Notes: generated by a model from the letters alone, not told the origin. A stretch of 64,000 nucleotides of DNA from Pedobacter sp. PLR (GCF_026239675.1 NZ_JAPIVQ010000006.1:62001-126000), one strand, 5' to 3'. Shown: positions 43,947-54,505, counted from the first letter of the stretch. Numbers and translations: made by a program.

Positions 43947-45563
43947 CTACTTCAGCTCGATACGAACGATATTTCCAACACTTTGGTTATCGAACTTGTA
44001 AATATTACCGACCATAATCACTGCAGGATTTCCCAGTGCGGAAGTCGTTTCTATCACTTTATAAATACTTCCTTCAAAAACTCCGGTATTGTTATAATTC
44101 GCAGCAAGACTTCCATCGCCGTTCAAGACCATGAATCCTTGTCTTACAATACCATTGTACTGTTTGAAACCTCCTGCAACCAGTATTTTACCACTATTCA
44201 ATTGAATGGCATAGGTGGCAAAACCTCCTGTTAATGTTCCCATTTTGAAAGCAGGATCTATACTCCCGTCAGGTTTTAACATGGCCACACCATTTACCGG
44301 TACGCCATTATAATTTTTAAACAGACCCGAAATCATGATACTTCCGGTAGCTTTATTAACCACCAAAGAAACAATCTCCCCATCTGCGCCAGAACCTGAT
44401 TTAAAAGTAGGATCGAAAGCACCCAGTGTATCTACACGAACAATGTTCTTCGCCGGACTTCCATTATAATTGGTAAATAATCCAATGCCTATAATTTTAC
44501 CATCTCCCTGCATATACGCATCGTTAAGTAGACCATTTACGCCCGGATACCCCTTTTTATTGGCTTTATCAAAGTTATAAGCAGAGTCTAATGTGCCGTT
44601 AAGCTTCATTCTGACGAACGTATTCATGCTCGTGAAATCCAGGATCTTATTTAGTCTGGTAGAGCGTTCATAATAAGTACTTTTATAGCCTATCAACTGA
44701 CCTGCCGCGATAATCCTGTTTTCTGTGGCGAATACCCTTTTTACCGAACCAAATAATCCACCATTAAAGGTAGGCACGGTATCTAATCCATTCTTTGGCA
44801 CTAAAGGTGTTAAATTCATCAGGTTAACGATGGTAGAGTCAAGAGAACCATCTCCATTCAGGCGTGTGACTCCGGCTATTCCTAATCTCCTGTTATAAGT
44901 AGAAAGCGTCCCTCCGATCATAATTTTACCACTTTGTAATGGCAGAACTGAGCTGATCCCTCCATCGGTGCCTTTACCTGCCATAAGACCGGTAGTAAAC
45001 TCTCCGTCTTTCGTTATTTTTACGATTCCATTAATAGGGGCTGAAGCCGCTTTTCCCTGATAATTGGTAAAGTATCCTACCAGGAGGTAGTTCCCATCTT
45101 GCAGGCTTACAATATCAGCAATCGTACCGTTTGACCCATTGTTTGCTTTGAATGTGGCATCCAAAGACACCTTTCCTTCAATGGTGAATTTAGGTCCAAA
45201 AAAAGTTTGTCCGTCTAAAACGATGGTTGTACCACCACTACTGGCATTCTCTGGAACCACAACATTCAGTGTACTGTCTGTAAGTCCGGTAATTTCGGTT
45301 TTGACCTCATTGATGAAAAACTCGAATTTCCCCTGATAAGCCAAGAGCCCTCTTACTTTAATTGTGGCCAGGTCTCCTGCAACACCAGATCCTGCAATAT
45401 CTCCCGCGTCAGCAAAACTAACGCCTAATGGCAATTTTCCTCCACCATAAGGATCTTCTCCGATACCTTCTTTTTTCTTACAAGAAAAAGTAACGGCAGC
45501 CATGATCAACAACAACAGCGTCAACCGGGCTATTTTTACATGTTTTATATAGATTGAAATCAT
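43947..45563 (-). CDS. TIG/IPT-domain and delta-60-repeat surface lipoprotein
   Basis: From the ATG at 45563 (MISIYIKHVKIARL), the 538-residue protein has a signal peptide ending in TFSCKKK. The longer frame from 45722 is unlike a signal sequence. Residues about 45-135 form an IPT/TIG-like immunoglobulin fold. Then come several delta-60-type repeats (for example DGKIIGIGLFTNYNG, GSIMISGLFKNYNG and SGKILVAGGFKQYNG) predicted to build a beta-propeller. No catalytic residues are visible. It probably has a SusE/F-like glycan-binding role in the locus. Confidence 0.75.
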   Translation of the reverse strand: MISIYIKHVKIARLTLLLLIMAAVTFSCKKKEGIGEDPYGGGKLPLGVSFADAGDIAGSGVAGDLATIKVRGLLAYQGKFEFFINEVKTEITGLTDSTLNVVVPENASSGGTTIVLDGQTFFGPKFTIEGKVSLDATFKANNGSNGTIADIVSLQDGNYLLVGYFTNYQGKAASAPINGIVKITKDGEFTTGLMAGKGTDGGISSVLPLQSGKIMIGGTLSTYNRRLGIAGVTRLNGDGSLDSTIVNLMNLTPLVPKNGLDTVPTFNGGLFGSVKRVFATENRIIAAGQLIGYKSTYYERSTRLNKILDFTSMNTFVRMKLNGTLDSAYNFDKANKKGYPGVNGLLNDAYMQGDGKIIGIGLFTNYNGSPAKNIVRVDTLGAFDPTFKSGSGADGEIVSLVVNKATGSIMISGLFKNYNGVPVNGVAMLKPDGSIDPAFKMGTLTGGFATYAIQLNSGKILVAGGFKQYNGIVRQGFMVLNGDGSLAANYNNTGVFEGSIYKVIETTSALGNPAVIMVGNIYKFDNQSVGNIVRIELK

Positions 45564-45618
45564 AAATTCTTTAATAAAATATAGTGATATAATTATTTCC
45601 GTTCTTGTCCGGCACCGG

Positions 45619-46407
45619 TTAAGGATCAATGCCCATCGACAAGGCCGTAAAAATGAAATTATAAGGATCAAATCCAAAATACTGAGGTAACTGTACCGCT
45701 CTGGTACCAAGTGTTCCATCAACTTTTATGAAATAAGAAAAACCAGGATAGCTACTCTGCAAGACATGAACCCGACCATTTGAGGGCGCAATATCCGAGG
45801 AAGAAACGCGGTTCAGGATCAGACTCCGGGTTGGATTGGAATAATCAGCGATATAAGAAATCAACAGCTGTCTGTAACCTGCATATTTAACCCCTCCGGC
45901 ATCATTGTAAATAACCCCTATATTCATCGTCCTCCCCTGCTCATTGTCTACCGATAAAGAATTATAACCCTGGCCCGGGTAAGCCTGCATTGCTGCAGTA
46001 TCTATTTGCGGATAATCCTTAAGCCCAGAGTTTCCTTTGAAAACATAAAGTGCCAGCATTTTACGCCAGAATTCAGGTTTTAATTGTTCCAGACGGCTAA
46101 CCGTGTCTTTGCCGGAAGTAGACAAATACTCATTTAAAATATGAACTGATTGGTGAACACTGGCACTTGTCGGGGCGAAAAAAGTAATCGTTTCCTTGCT
46201 AAACAGCTCTTCCATTCCTGCAATTTTGATCACTCTGCTCAGGGAGTCAAAATGAACAGGTTTATCATTCAGGTATTGCAGAACTGTTCCGTTATACTTC
46301 GCATCATGAATACCGGTATCCTTGAAATATGGCTCCTTCTTACAGCCTGCGAAGAGGCAGGCGGCAAGTAAAAGAACAGGTGCTATTATTTTAATTAGTT
46401 TCAACAT
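45619..46407 (-). CDS. Fasciclin-like lipoprotein (second)
   Basis: The 262-residue lipoprotein has lipobox LFAGCKK (Cys22). The central part follows the fasciclin (FAS1) pattern: DSLSRVIKIAGMEELFSKETITFFAPTS-like with a following FWRKMLALYVFKG segment. FAS1 domains mediate adhesion and protein binding. It directly follows the susC2/susD2 pair, mirroring the fasciclin-like gene after susC1/susD1. The divergence from typical FAS1 makes the family call moderate. Confidence 0.7.
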   Translation of the reverse strand: MLKLIKIIAPVLLLAACLFAGCKKEPYFKDTGIHDAKYNGTVLQYLNDKPVHFDSLSRVIKIAGMEELFSKETITFFAPTSASVHQSVHILNEYLSTSGKDTVSRLEQLKPEFWRKMLALYVFKGNSGLKDYPQIDTAAMQAYPGQGYNSLSVDNEQGRTMNIGVIYNDAGGVKYAGYRQLLISYIADYSNPTRSLILNRVSSSDIAPSNGRVHVLQSSYPGFSYFIKVDGTLGTRAVQLPQYFGFDPYNFIFTALSMGIDP

Positions 46408-46440
46408 AAAATTCAGAATTATCGTTTGTGAATGGAATGA

Positions 46441-47958
46441 TTATCTCCAGAAATCGTTTAAAGTCATGTATGGATTGTTGGTCAATGCACTTTTATCAAT
46501 AGGCCATGTCCAGGCCCCTTTGTTAAAATCTTCTATCGAAATCGGGTGAAAACAATACTTTTCTTTTAATACCCTTCTCGTGCGCACGAGGTCAAAATAA
46601 GCATGTCCTTCGCCCATAAGTTCCCTGTTGCGTTCATAGAAAATAGCATCCTTTAAATCCTCATCACTTTCCGTGATCGGTTCTGCTTCTGCTCTGGCTC
46701 TGATGAGGTTTACCGTAGTTCTGGCATCTTCGTTGAGCCCTAGCTCTGCCTGCGCCTCAGCACGTAAAAGAATGGCATCGGCCAAACGGAATACGATCAT
46801 GTTATCATCAGGATTCACATCTTCCCCTTCCTCAGCAAAAATATTGACAAACTTCAGGAGCTGGAATTTTCCATCCGTTGCATACATAAACTCATCAAAC
46901 CAATAGTCCTTTCTTTTATCTGCCTTGCCTATAGGGTATAATGTTTCCAGGAATTTGGCGTTATAAAAGGCATAACTTTTAATGTTCGATGCGGGCTGTT
47001 TATTAGGGTACCTCAATACCATATCAGAAAAAGAAGCAGTGATACTGAAACGTTCCCCATAGTTTAAGCTTTGCAGCACTTCAAAAAGACCTTCTTTTGT
47101 TCTTCCTTTAAAAATCTCTTTGGTACGCTCTAAAGGCAATAATTGATAACTGTTGTTGTTTTGAGTCATCAGCTCTTCACCCAACACATTTACGGCCGTA
47201 TAATGCAGCGTTTTATTTGCCGGATCAAAACCTGCTGCCCACATGTGCAGGTGCATCATCAAATCGATCGCTCCACCGCGCATCGCACGAATTGCCACAA
47301 TGGATGGATCGTCATAGGTCCATGGCAGGTCATTTTTGTATTTCCCCATGTCTTCAAGACAAAGATTTAAGACCTCCACCATTTTCATTCTAGGTAGAGG
47401 TTTCTCATTATAAGCATTCGTATAATAAGGAACATCACCAAACTGACGAACCAGGAAAAGATAGGCCAGGTTACGTAAAAAAACAGCTTCAGCACGGTAT
47501 TTCGCCTTGTCTGCAGCGGAAAATGTAGGGTCAGGAATATTATCAACCTGCACAAAAAGGATATTAGCAGCCTGGATCATCTCATACCAGACATTCCATT
47601 TGGTGAAATCCTGAAAATGAAAATATTGATCTGACCACCAGCCATTTGCCATCAATCCGCGCATATTATTTCCGGCAAGGTCAGAAATATAACTACGCCC
47701 GTTTCCGGGAGTTTGCACTATAGGACTGCAACGCATATCCCCTACGCCAGGAAAATAAGCCGTGGTAGTAGTCGCTGCGCGGAATTTTCTATAAATTCCT
47801 CCGGTAAAAGCCTCAACATCTTTTTTATTCTGCCAGTAATTATTACCCGATAAGTTGTCCACCGGGGTTACATTCAGGAACTTTTTACAGCCTGAAAGAA
47901 TTGATGACCCGGCAAACAAGACCAGGAATATATATATAGATTTTTTCATAAGATTCAT
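46441..47958 (-). CDS. susD: SusD/RagB family nutrient-binding lipoprotein (pair 2)
   Basis: The 505-residue protein has lipobox ILSGCKK and the SusD N-terminal segment FLNVTPVDNLSGNNYW. A TPR-like helical core follows (YRAEAVFLRNLAYLFLVRQFGDVPY), and the typical C-terminal blocks LADAILLRAEAQAEL and NRELMGEGHAYFDLVRT. SusD lids the SusC barrel and captures substrate at the outer surface. It follows susC by 12 bases. Confidence 0.94.
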   Translation of the reverse strand: MNLMKKSIYIFLVLFAGSSILSGCKKFLNVTPVDNLSGNNYWQNKKDVEAFTGGIYRKFRAATTTTAYFPGVGDMRCSPIVQTPGNGRSYISDLAGNNMRGLMANGWWSDQYFHFQDFTKWNVWYEMIQAANILFVQVDNIPDPTFSAADKAKYRAEAVFLRNLAYLFLVRQFGDVPYYTNAYNEKPLPRMKMVEVLNLCLEDMGKYKNDLPWTYDDPSIVAIRAMRGGAIDLMMHLHMWAAGFDPANKTLHYTAVNVLGEELMTQNNNSYQLLPLERTKEIFKGRTKEGLFEVLQSLNYGERFSITASFSDMVLRYPNKQPASNIKSYAFYNAKFLETLYPIGKADKRKDYWFDEFMYATDGKFQLLKFVNIFAEEGEDVNPDDNMIVFRLADAILLRAEAQAELGLNEDARTTVNLIRARAEAEPITESDEDLKDAIFYERNRELMGEGHAYFDLVRTRRVLKEKYCFHPISIEDFNKGAWTWPIDKSALTNNPYMTLNDFWR

Positions 47959-47970
47959 CCTTCTTTAATA

Positions 47971-50900
47971 TTAAAACTGAACGTTAATTCCAAAGTTATA
48001 CGAACGACGGTTTGGATATCCACCAGAGTTATCTCTACCCATTGCACTCACCAATTCAGGATCCGGACCGGAATAATTGCTCCAGGTGTGAATGTTATTT
48101 GCAGAAACATATAGCCTTACTGAAGTCATTCCCCATCTTTTTGTGAGTTTACGATCGATATTATAAGCGAAAGTGGCATTATTGAATTTTAAATAAGAGC
48201 CGTCTTCCATAAACAAAGTCTGATCAAAACGAAAGGGTCTGTATCTTGCATATCTGGTAAAATCCAATGGGAATGGATAAACAGCCATATCACCCGGTTG
48301 GGTCCAGACATCATATCGGTCTAAAGGTACAAGGCCGTTAAAATCTCCTTTACCAGTGTAAGCAGGATCGGCATAACGTTGAAAATCAGCGGCCAGTGCA
48401 TTGTTCATGATATCACGGTCAAAAGTGAACGAGAAGTTCATATTCAGCGAGAAATTTTTGTAAGCCAGATAAGAAGTGAAACCACCAGTCATCCTTGGCT
48501 GACCGTTTCCTACCACTACGTAATCATTATTATCCAATACATAATCTCCATTCACATCTGTCCATATTGGATCTCCTGCGCGGAAATAAGTTTGATCGGC
48601 AGCATTACCACCTGTGCGGTATCTCAATCCTGTTAGTGGATCTACCGGCACATTAGAATTATTCGCATAAACGCCGGTATTGTTCAACAAATAGTTGGAG
48701 AGACTATTCATTCCCAAACGACGAAAGATCTGCTGATCAGTATCGCCACCCGGGTCAACCAATTCCCTTGCCCCATTTGGCAAAGCAGTCAATACATCTT
48801 TATTGATTGCACCATTGATACCTATTGTCCAGCTTAACTTGCTATTTTCAGATAAGGGGCGAAAATTCACGGCCAATTCATAACCGTAATTTACCAGACT
48901 GGTCTCATTCGTGTTCACCTTTGCAAAGGCATTGTGATTAGCAAGATTTTTCTCCCTCAGCTGATTGTCAACCTGCTTATAATAGGTGTCAAAAACAAGT
49001 CCGATTTTCCCCTTTAAAAATCCAAGGTCTAAACCTGCATTATACTGGGTTGTTTCTGTAGGGGTTAATCCCGTATTTGGCACTAATTTCAGATCCAGAC
49101 CAACTGTTGGGTTCTGATTATAAGAACCATTCGCAATATAGCGTCCATATACATCGAAGATTGTTCCTGTGGGCACAATGTTCCTACCTGCAGTTAAACG
49201 AAGAGAAGCATACTCTAACCAGTCTTTCTTAACCAACCAGGCTTCTTTATTGAAATTCCATCTTAAACCAATGGAAGGATTTTTAGAATATCCGGCATCC
49301 GGTCCGTTAGTAGAGCTACCATCAATCCGGTAACTTAAATCCAATACATATTTGGTGTCATAATTATAGGAGAAGGAGCCCGCAAAAGCAACAGACCTGA
49401 AATCCGTGATGTTATTCAAAGTACCACCAAGAGAGTTAAAATAGTCGGCTCCCAATGGTCCCTGTACCTGATCACTTGGTGTTCTTTTTTGCTTGATCAT
49501 ATCCGCCCTGAAATCAGTCATATTGATCTCATTAAAGACATAGGCGCTAAAATTGTGCTTTTCATTAATAGACTTGTTGTACGAAAGCAGGTTTCTGTTG
49601 TAGGCCGTATTCTTTCTGTCGTTATAAGCAGTAACCTCATTAAAGCCATTGTTCAGATAGCCAGGAAGAAAGGTATCCGTTGTTCCCGTTACATAAGCAT
49701 AATTAAAGGTACTACTGGCACGTAGGCCCTCGAAAAATTCATATTGCAATTCCACATTCGCCGTTACACTAACTGTTTTATTCTCGTCATTGGTTTCTAA
49801 TGCACTCAACAAAGAATTAGTAGACGAAAATAAAGAAGGTGCGGGCAATAAGGACGAAGCACTTCCCCCTTTCGCGATCCCGTTTTGTAGTAAGCCACTT
49901 CCGCTACCCTTGCTATTGTTAGCCAATGAATTGTTTACTGAAGCAAAGAGTTTAAACTTGTTAGAAGGCTCATACTGCATATTCATATTCATAGAGTACC
50001 TGGTAAAACCAGTATTTTCTACAATCCCCTTTTCATCATAATAGCCGGTATTCACTTTGTAATTGAAGGTCTGATCACCGCCGGAAATGTTCACATTATG
50101 CGTCTGATTAAAAGTCTGTCTGTAGAATTTTGACTGCCAGTCTGTAGAGTTGTTGTAATAAGCATTCAAACTATCTGATAAGAAAGGCGTAATATTTACC
50201 AGATTCAGTCCATGATAAAAACTGGTATCATTGGCCATAATCTGGTTAATACGCGACATACGTTCTTCTCTTCCACCAATTACATCTCTTAAACGTGGAG
50301 GCGTATTGACGAAATAATTAGAGGTATACTGGATAACCGGCACTTTAGAGTTACCTCTTTTAGTGGTAATTAAGAACACCCCGTATGCACCTCTTGAACC
50401 GTATAATGAAGTAGCCTGTGCATCCTTCAAAACTTCGATCCTTTCAATATCTTCCTGAGGAATCATCGAAAGTGGGCTGATACCGGGGCCAGCCTGATCA
50501 AAACCATAAGAGTAGCCGGAATTATCATCTACGGGAACCCCATCAATTACAAATAACGGGGAAGTAGGCGTCAGGAAAGCCTGGCTACCACTACCCGTCA
50601 CGTTTGTATTGGATAAACCACGGACATTTATGGAACCACGCATACCTGGTGAACCATTGTTATTTTGAATGTTGACACCCGGGACCTTTCCCTGAATCAG
50701 CTCCATGATGTTACCCACGGGAACATCCTGAATTTCCTTACCCGTGATGATCACACTTGACCCGGTAGATACTTCCTTGGTTTTTTTCTGATAACCAACG
50801 ACTACCGTTTCCTTTAAGGAATTGACAGACATACTCATGATCACGTTAAATTTCAATTTCCCATCGAACTTATGGGTAGCATTCAGATAACCTATGTACT

Positions 50901-51132
50901 TAAAAACAAGCGTACTGCCTTCATTTACTGATACGGAGAACTCTCCGTTACCATTGGTTATGCCAACCGGAACCAATGGCGTTCCTGCCATAATCGTGAC
51001 TCCAGGAATGGTAACTTTATCCTGCTTATCGATCACCGTTCCTTGCATCAGAACCTTTTTCTGCTGAGCTGATATTTCCGTATTAAAGCAAAGCAGCGTT
51101 AACAATGAAAATATTATAAAGAGATGCCTCAT
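47971..51132 (-). CDS. susC: SusC/RagA TonB-linked outer-membrane transporter (pair 2)
   Basis: The 1053-residue protein has a signal peptide (residues 1-22, ending ISA). A carboxypeptidase-D regulatory-like domain covers about 28-105 (GTVIDKQDKVTIPGVTIMAG), and a TonB box-like KETVVVGYQ follows. The plug holds the SusC signature VRGLSNTNV and FVIDGVPVDD...IERIEVLKDAQATSLYGSRGAYGV. A 22-strand barrel ends in aromatic F (NFGINVQF). It imports oligosaccharides or glycopeptides together with its SusD, energised by TonB. Confidence 0.95.
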   Translation of the reverse strand: MRHLFIIFSLLTLLCFNTEISAQQKKVLMQGTVIDKQDKVTIPGVTIMAGTPLVPVGITNGNGEFSVSVNEGSTLVFKYIGYLNATHKFDGKLKFNVIMSMSVNSLKETVVVGYQKKTKEVSTGSSVIITGKEIQDVPVGNIMELIQGKVPGVNIQNNNGSPGMRGSINVRGLSNTNVTGSGSQAFLTPTSPLFVIDGVPVDDNSGYSYGFDQAGPGISPLSMIPQEDIERIEVLKDAQATSLYGSRGAYGVFLITTKRGNSKVPVIQYTSNYFVNTPPRLRDVIGGREERMSRINQIMANDTSFYHGLNLVNITPFLSDSLNAYYNNSTDWQSKFYRQTFNQTHNVNISGGDQTFNYKVNTGYYDEKGIVENTGFTRYSMNMNMQYEPSNKFKLFASVNNSLANNSKGSGSGLLQNGIAKGGSASSLLPAPSLFSSTNSLLSALETNDENKTVSVTANVELQYEFFEGLRASSTFNYAYVTGTTDTFLPGYLNNGFNEVTAYNDRKNTAYNRNLLSYNKSINEKHNFSAYVFNEINMTDFRADMIKQKRTPSDQVQGPLGADYFNSLGGTLNNITDFRSVAFAGSFSYNYDTKYVLDLSYRIDGSSTNGPDAGYSKNPSIGLRWNFNKEAWLVKKDWLEYASLRLTAGRNIVPTGTIFDVYGRYIANGSYNQNPTVGLDLKLVPNTGLTPTETTQYNAGLDLGFLKGKIGLVFDTYYKQVDNQLREKNLANHNAFAKVNTNETSLVNYGYELAVNFRPLSENSKLSWTIGINGAINKDVLTALPNGARELVDPGGDTDQQIFRRLGMNSLSNYLLNNTGVYANNSNVPVDPLTGLRYRTGGNAADQTYFRAGDPIWTDVNGDYVLDNNDYVVVGNGQPRMTGGFTSYLAYKNFSLNMNFSFTFDRDIMNNALAADFQRYADPAYTGKGDFNGLVPLDRYDVWTQPGDMAVYPFPLDFTRYARYRPFRFDQTLFMEDGSYLKFNNATFAYNIDRKLTKRWGMTSVRLYVSANNIHTWSNYSGPDPELVSAMGRDNSGGYPNRRSYNFGINVQF

Positions 51133-51169
51133 ATGAGCTATTTTATAAATTAGATATACTAAATATTAA

Positions 51170-52210
51170 TTAATCATTACTGAACTTGGGTGTTTCTCCA
51201 TTGAAACGGATGATAATATTCCATTTCCCCGGATCATAAATGCTGAAGTCCAGATAAAAGCCACCAACTTGTCTAAATCCACCAAAACCGATGCGATCGT
51301 AGGATAGATATAATCTTGATTTAGTTCCATCAGGATTGGTATACTTAGTCTGGTAATTAATTAATGGAATTGGATAGGCGACATCATAGGTAACAGATTC
51401 TGCCGTTTTAACCATATTAAATCCATGCAATAAGTTCTTCCAATCGGTCAGTTTGAACTTATCAGGATTGATGGGGTTATAAAGAGAATCCAGGACTTGA
51501 ATCGTCAATTGATTTTTCAGCTTTTCACCACTCTTTAAGGTATCCTTACGGAAGTAAACTTCCAGTTCCCTAGGAGAAATGATGGTGTTTGTTTTCTCCC
51601 CATACATAGGCTGTATACCACTAACCCCGACATATCTGCTGGTTTCCATCCCGGTTAACGGATCTTGATTTGAAGGCTCATAAGGGCGGGCCTTTATTGG
51701 TTTCAATTTAAAATCCCGGAAATAACGGCGTCCGCCTTTATTAGACAACTCTACATCAAAGACATAACCTGAGTCTGGTTGTGTTTTAATCAATGGAGAA
51801 CTATTGGCCCACATCAGAAACTGGCCTGAATGTTCGCGTATTTCGAACACAGGATGGTTTTCAACCACGCGTTTAGCTTCAATCTCCTCCAGGGTCTTTT
51901 CATCCCCCAGATAAGGTTGTTTCCAAACAGACACGGGTACAAGATCTGTCAATTCCGGCGCAGCAGAACCGTCTCTTCTGCGCAGGTTTATAATTTTAAA
52001 ATTTAATGGTTGTGAAGAATTTCCAACAAAAAAATTGTCTGTAAAAAGCGAGTTTCTCCCCAATATGGGTTCATATTGGGTATTTGTAAAACGCGAGTCT
52101 TCCCCAAGAGCTTCCCGGACATCCGGGAAATTCTTGGTACAACCCAGAATTATTAACATGGTTAGCCCAAAAAATAAAATGGCGGGCGCTAATGGGTATT
52201 TATTGTTCAT
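51170..52210 (-). CDS. DUF5007-type surface lipoprotein
   Basis: The 346-residue lipoprotein has lipobox IILGCTK (Cys24). The following SVWKQPYLGDEKTLEEIEAKR and FEIREHSGQFLMW segments match what I know as DUF5007, a family found in SusCD loci of Sphingobacteriia. It is all-beta in appearance, without a catalytic motif. It sits between fasciclin-like 1 and susC2. The role is probably ligand binding at the surface. Confidence 0.7.
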   Translation of the reverse strand: MNNKYPLAPAILFFGLTMLIILGCTKNFPDVREALGEDSRFTNTQYEPILGRNSLFTDNFFVGNSSQPLNFKIINLRRRDGSAAPELTDLVPVSVWKQPYLGDEKTLEEIEAKRVVENHPVFEIREHSGQFLMWANSSPLIKTQPDSGYVFDVELSNKGGRRYFRDFKLKPIKARPYEPSNQDPLTGMETSRYVGVSGIQPMYGEKTNTIISPRELEVYFRKDTLKSGEKLKNQLTIQVLDSLYNPINPDKFKLTDWKNLLHGFNMVKTAESVTYDVAYPIPLINYQTKYTNPDGTKSRLYLSYDRIGFGGFRQVGGFYLDFSIYDPGKWNIIIRFNGETPKFSND

Positions 52211-52221
52211 ATTTTAAAGCC

Positions 52222-52902
52222 TTAATTATTAATTCTTGTTACGAAATCACCAAACCCGAAGTCATGACCTGGGGAAACGATATTCACAATGGCATTATTG
52301 GTTTTTATATTGACCGCATTGGTAGGCGTACGCTGCCAATACCTCACAAAAATGGACTCCTTAGTATCGCTGAAAGTCAGGACCTGCGGACCTCCTTCTT
52401 TAAATCCGGAAGCATCCAGCTTTTGGTACAGGACGTGCATCGGGTAATTGTGAACAATACTATTTACCATCAATCCATCTACAAAAGTGCTCAGATCCTG
52501 TGTTTCATATTTACCACGAATCAGGTACCTGCTGGTCATGGTATCAAGCTGCGCAATGTCCATATTGGCCAAATAAATTGGCGCCTTATTGTTTCTTTTC
52601 CTGATGGCATTTAAATTACCAACAGAGATTTCGAAACTCTTGTTCGTTACCGCAAAAACTGTTAAGCGTCTTTTGGCTAAAGAATCTTTAAGTGCAGGCA
52701 AACGATCCAACACCAATAGTAAAGAGTCATAAAGGCCCTTTTGTGAGTTTAAATAATCTAATGCACTGCCATCAAATTGTTGAATCTTATTCTCATAATT
52801 GTAGTACATTGAATCGCTTTTTTTGCAGGCAAACAAACACGACACAAGGACAACAGTCATCAGAACAGGGAAGAAAAAATTACTGTTATTTCTCATCTGC
52901 AT
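52222..52902 (-). CDS. Fasciclin-like lipoprotein (first)
   Basis: The 226-residue lipoprotein has lipobox CLFACKK (Cys26). A FAS1-like body follows: DYLNSQKGLYDSLLLVLDRL, then LTVFAVTNKSFE and LDTMTSRYLIRGKYETQDL, which fit the fasciclin H1/H2-type motifs. It ends with a conserved-looking GHDFGFGDFVTRI. It follows susD1 by 36 bases and precedes the DUF5007 gene by 11. Confidence 0.7.
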   Translation of the reverse strand: MQMRNNSNFFFPVLMTVVLVSCLFACKKSDSMYYNYENKIQQFDGSALDYLNSQKGLYDSLLLVLDRLPALKDSLAKRRLTVFAVTNKSFEISVGNLNAIRKRNNKAPIYLANMDIAQLDTMTSRYLIRGKYETQDLSTFVDGLMVNSIVHNYPMHVLYQKLDASGFKEGGPQVLTFSDTKESIFVRYWQRTPTNAVNIKTNNAIVNIVSPGHDFGFGDFVTRINN

Positions 52903-52938
52903 ATATTTTAAATGATAAATTAAATGGGTTGATATTCA

Positions 52939-54483
52939 TTATTTCCAATAACTATTTTGAACCAGCTGACTGTTCGCTTTGAGTACATCTTTAGCAATAG
53001 GCCAGTAAATTCCCTTTTCAGCAATTAGCTTGTTGAATTTTGCGTCATTACCTTTAATTTTTGCCAAACGAATTCGGTCATACCATCTCCAGCCCTCTCC
53101 CATGAGTTCTCTTCTTCTTTCTGCAAAAATTTCGTCTATCAGACCTAATCCGTCGTTGTCATTAAAGGACTTAATCCCCCGGTTTTTCTTCACGATATTT
53201 AATAGGTCGATTGCCGGTTGACGTTGTCCCAACACTGTAAGTGCTTCTGCCCTAAGCAGGGATAATTCTTCAATACGCGTAAAAGCTATTGCAGAACTGA
53301 AAATCACAAATGAACCATTGGTGGATCCTCCTCTTAAGACTTTGATCTTACTGAAGACCGGAATCTGACCGCTGTAGTTCAGAAAATAATTTGTTCTGGT
53401 TAATCCTGACAGGGTGTCAATACCAAAACGACCATCTCTAATATCTGTAAAAGCTTTGTTGATGGTATCTTTAGAAACATACAAATCAGGAACCTGCTTG
53501 GCAATCAATGGTGCTGCAAGTACAAGTTGCTCAATATGGCCCTCAGAAGTAGATTCACCATAAACATCTGAAAATGTGAACCCTAATGCGATTTTTGAAT
53601 CCTGACCATTGAAAATTCCATCTGACGCAGTCAGGTTCGTTGTATTTACATACTCCAAACCAGATTTGCTATAGTTCTGCATAATAAACTGAGTGTATAC
53701 CGCAGCGTCCAGGTAATGCGACTGCCAGGCCGCAATATGAGCCATCACTGCATAAGCAGAGATTTTAGTAAATAAGGCGCCAGACCAACGACCATTGTCA
53801 TAGCCATAATATAAGCCGGGAAGATCAAGATCCCCGTCCACGCCATATCTATATGGAAGGTCTTTTACCGCAGCCATCAATTCTGATTCTGCATAGCCCA
53901 ATACCTTAGCCTGATCTGTACGTGGTTTTCCCTCAAAACTACCATCATGTGAAGCCGTAATCAAAGGCACATCTCCCCAAATCCTGACCATATAGAAATA
54001 AGCAAATGCACGCAAAGCTCTGGCTTGTGCGATATCTACTTTATTATTCAATTTTGAATAACGTGGGTCTTTGGCGACTACTTCTCCGGAGCGTTCAATG
54101 AATAAACTGGCACTGTTAATTACTGTATAGAACCTTCTCCAATTAGTGATGTCCTGAATCAAAGGATAAGAAGCATTTAAATCACTCCTGATAATTGCTT
54201 TAAGATCCGATTTGCTGGAGGCTGTAAAATCACCCTCTCTCATTTCGCCCCATAACCAATGTGCATTGTTACTTCCAAGAGCAGTCCTCGTCAGTCCATA
54301 GATCCCCATTAAACCTGAACGGGTATCCTGCAAATTGCTCCACTGCGCCTCTTCCGTGGCCAGTCTTGTGGATTCTACATCCAGCATTTTTTTGCAGGAA
54401 AGGTTAACAGAGACCAGGCTGCTCAGCAATACAAACGCAAGAACCTTTGTCAACCGATTATTCTTATTTATAAAAGATATCAT
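52939..54483 (-). CDS. susD: SusD/RagB family nutrient-binding lipoprotein (pair 1)
   Basis: The 514-residue lipoprotein has lipobox VNLSCKK. SusD features include MLDVESTRLATEEAQWSN near the N-terminus, ARALRAFAYFYMVRIWGDVPL in the helical core, then RIEELSLLRAEALTVLG and RRRELMGEGWRWYDRIR. It forms the lid of the first SusC, encoded immediately upstream with a 22-base gap. Confidence 0.94.
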   Translation of the reverse strand: MISFINKNNRLTKVLAFVLLSSLVSVNLSCKKMLDVESTRLATEEAQWSNLQDTRSGLMGIYGLTRTALGSNNAHWLWGEMREGDFTASSKSDLKAIIRSDLNASYPLIQDITNWRRFYTVINSASLFIERSGEVVAKDPRYSKLNNKVDIAQARALRAFAYFYMVRIWGDVPLITASHDGSFEGKPRTDQAKVLGYAESELMAAVKDLPYRYGVDGDLDLPGLYYGYDNGRWSGALFTKISAYAVMAHIAAWQSHYLDAAVYTQFIMQNYSKSGLEYVNTTNLTASDGIFNGQDSKIALGFTFSDVYGESTSEGHIEQLVLAAPLIAKQVPDLYVSKDTINKAFTDIRDGRFGIDTLSGLTRTNYFLNYSGQIPVFSKIKVLRGGSTNGSFVIFSSAIAFTRIEELSLLRAEALTVLGQRQPAIDLLNIVKKNRGIKSFNDNDGLGLIDEIFAERRRELMGEGWRWYDRIRLAKIKGNDAKFNKLIAEKGIYWPIAKDVLKANSQLVQNSYWK

Positions 54484-54505
54484 ATTCTTTTCTTTATCTA
54501 TTTAT

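Noticed and set aside
43671..44234. 187-codon plus-strand ORF
   Set aside because: It crosses the junction of two minus-strand lipoprotein genes with clear signal peptides and lipoboxes, so it is an antisense shadow.
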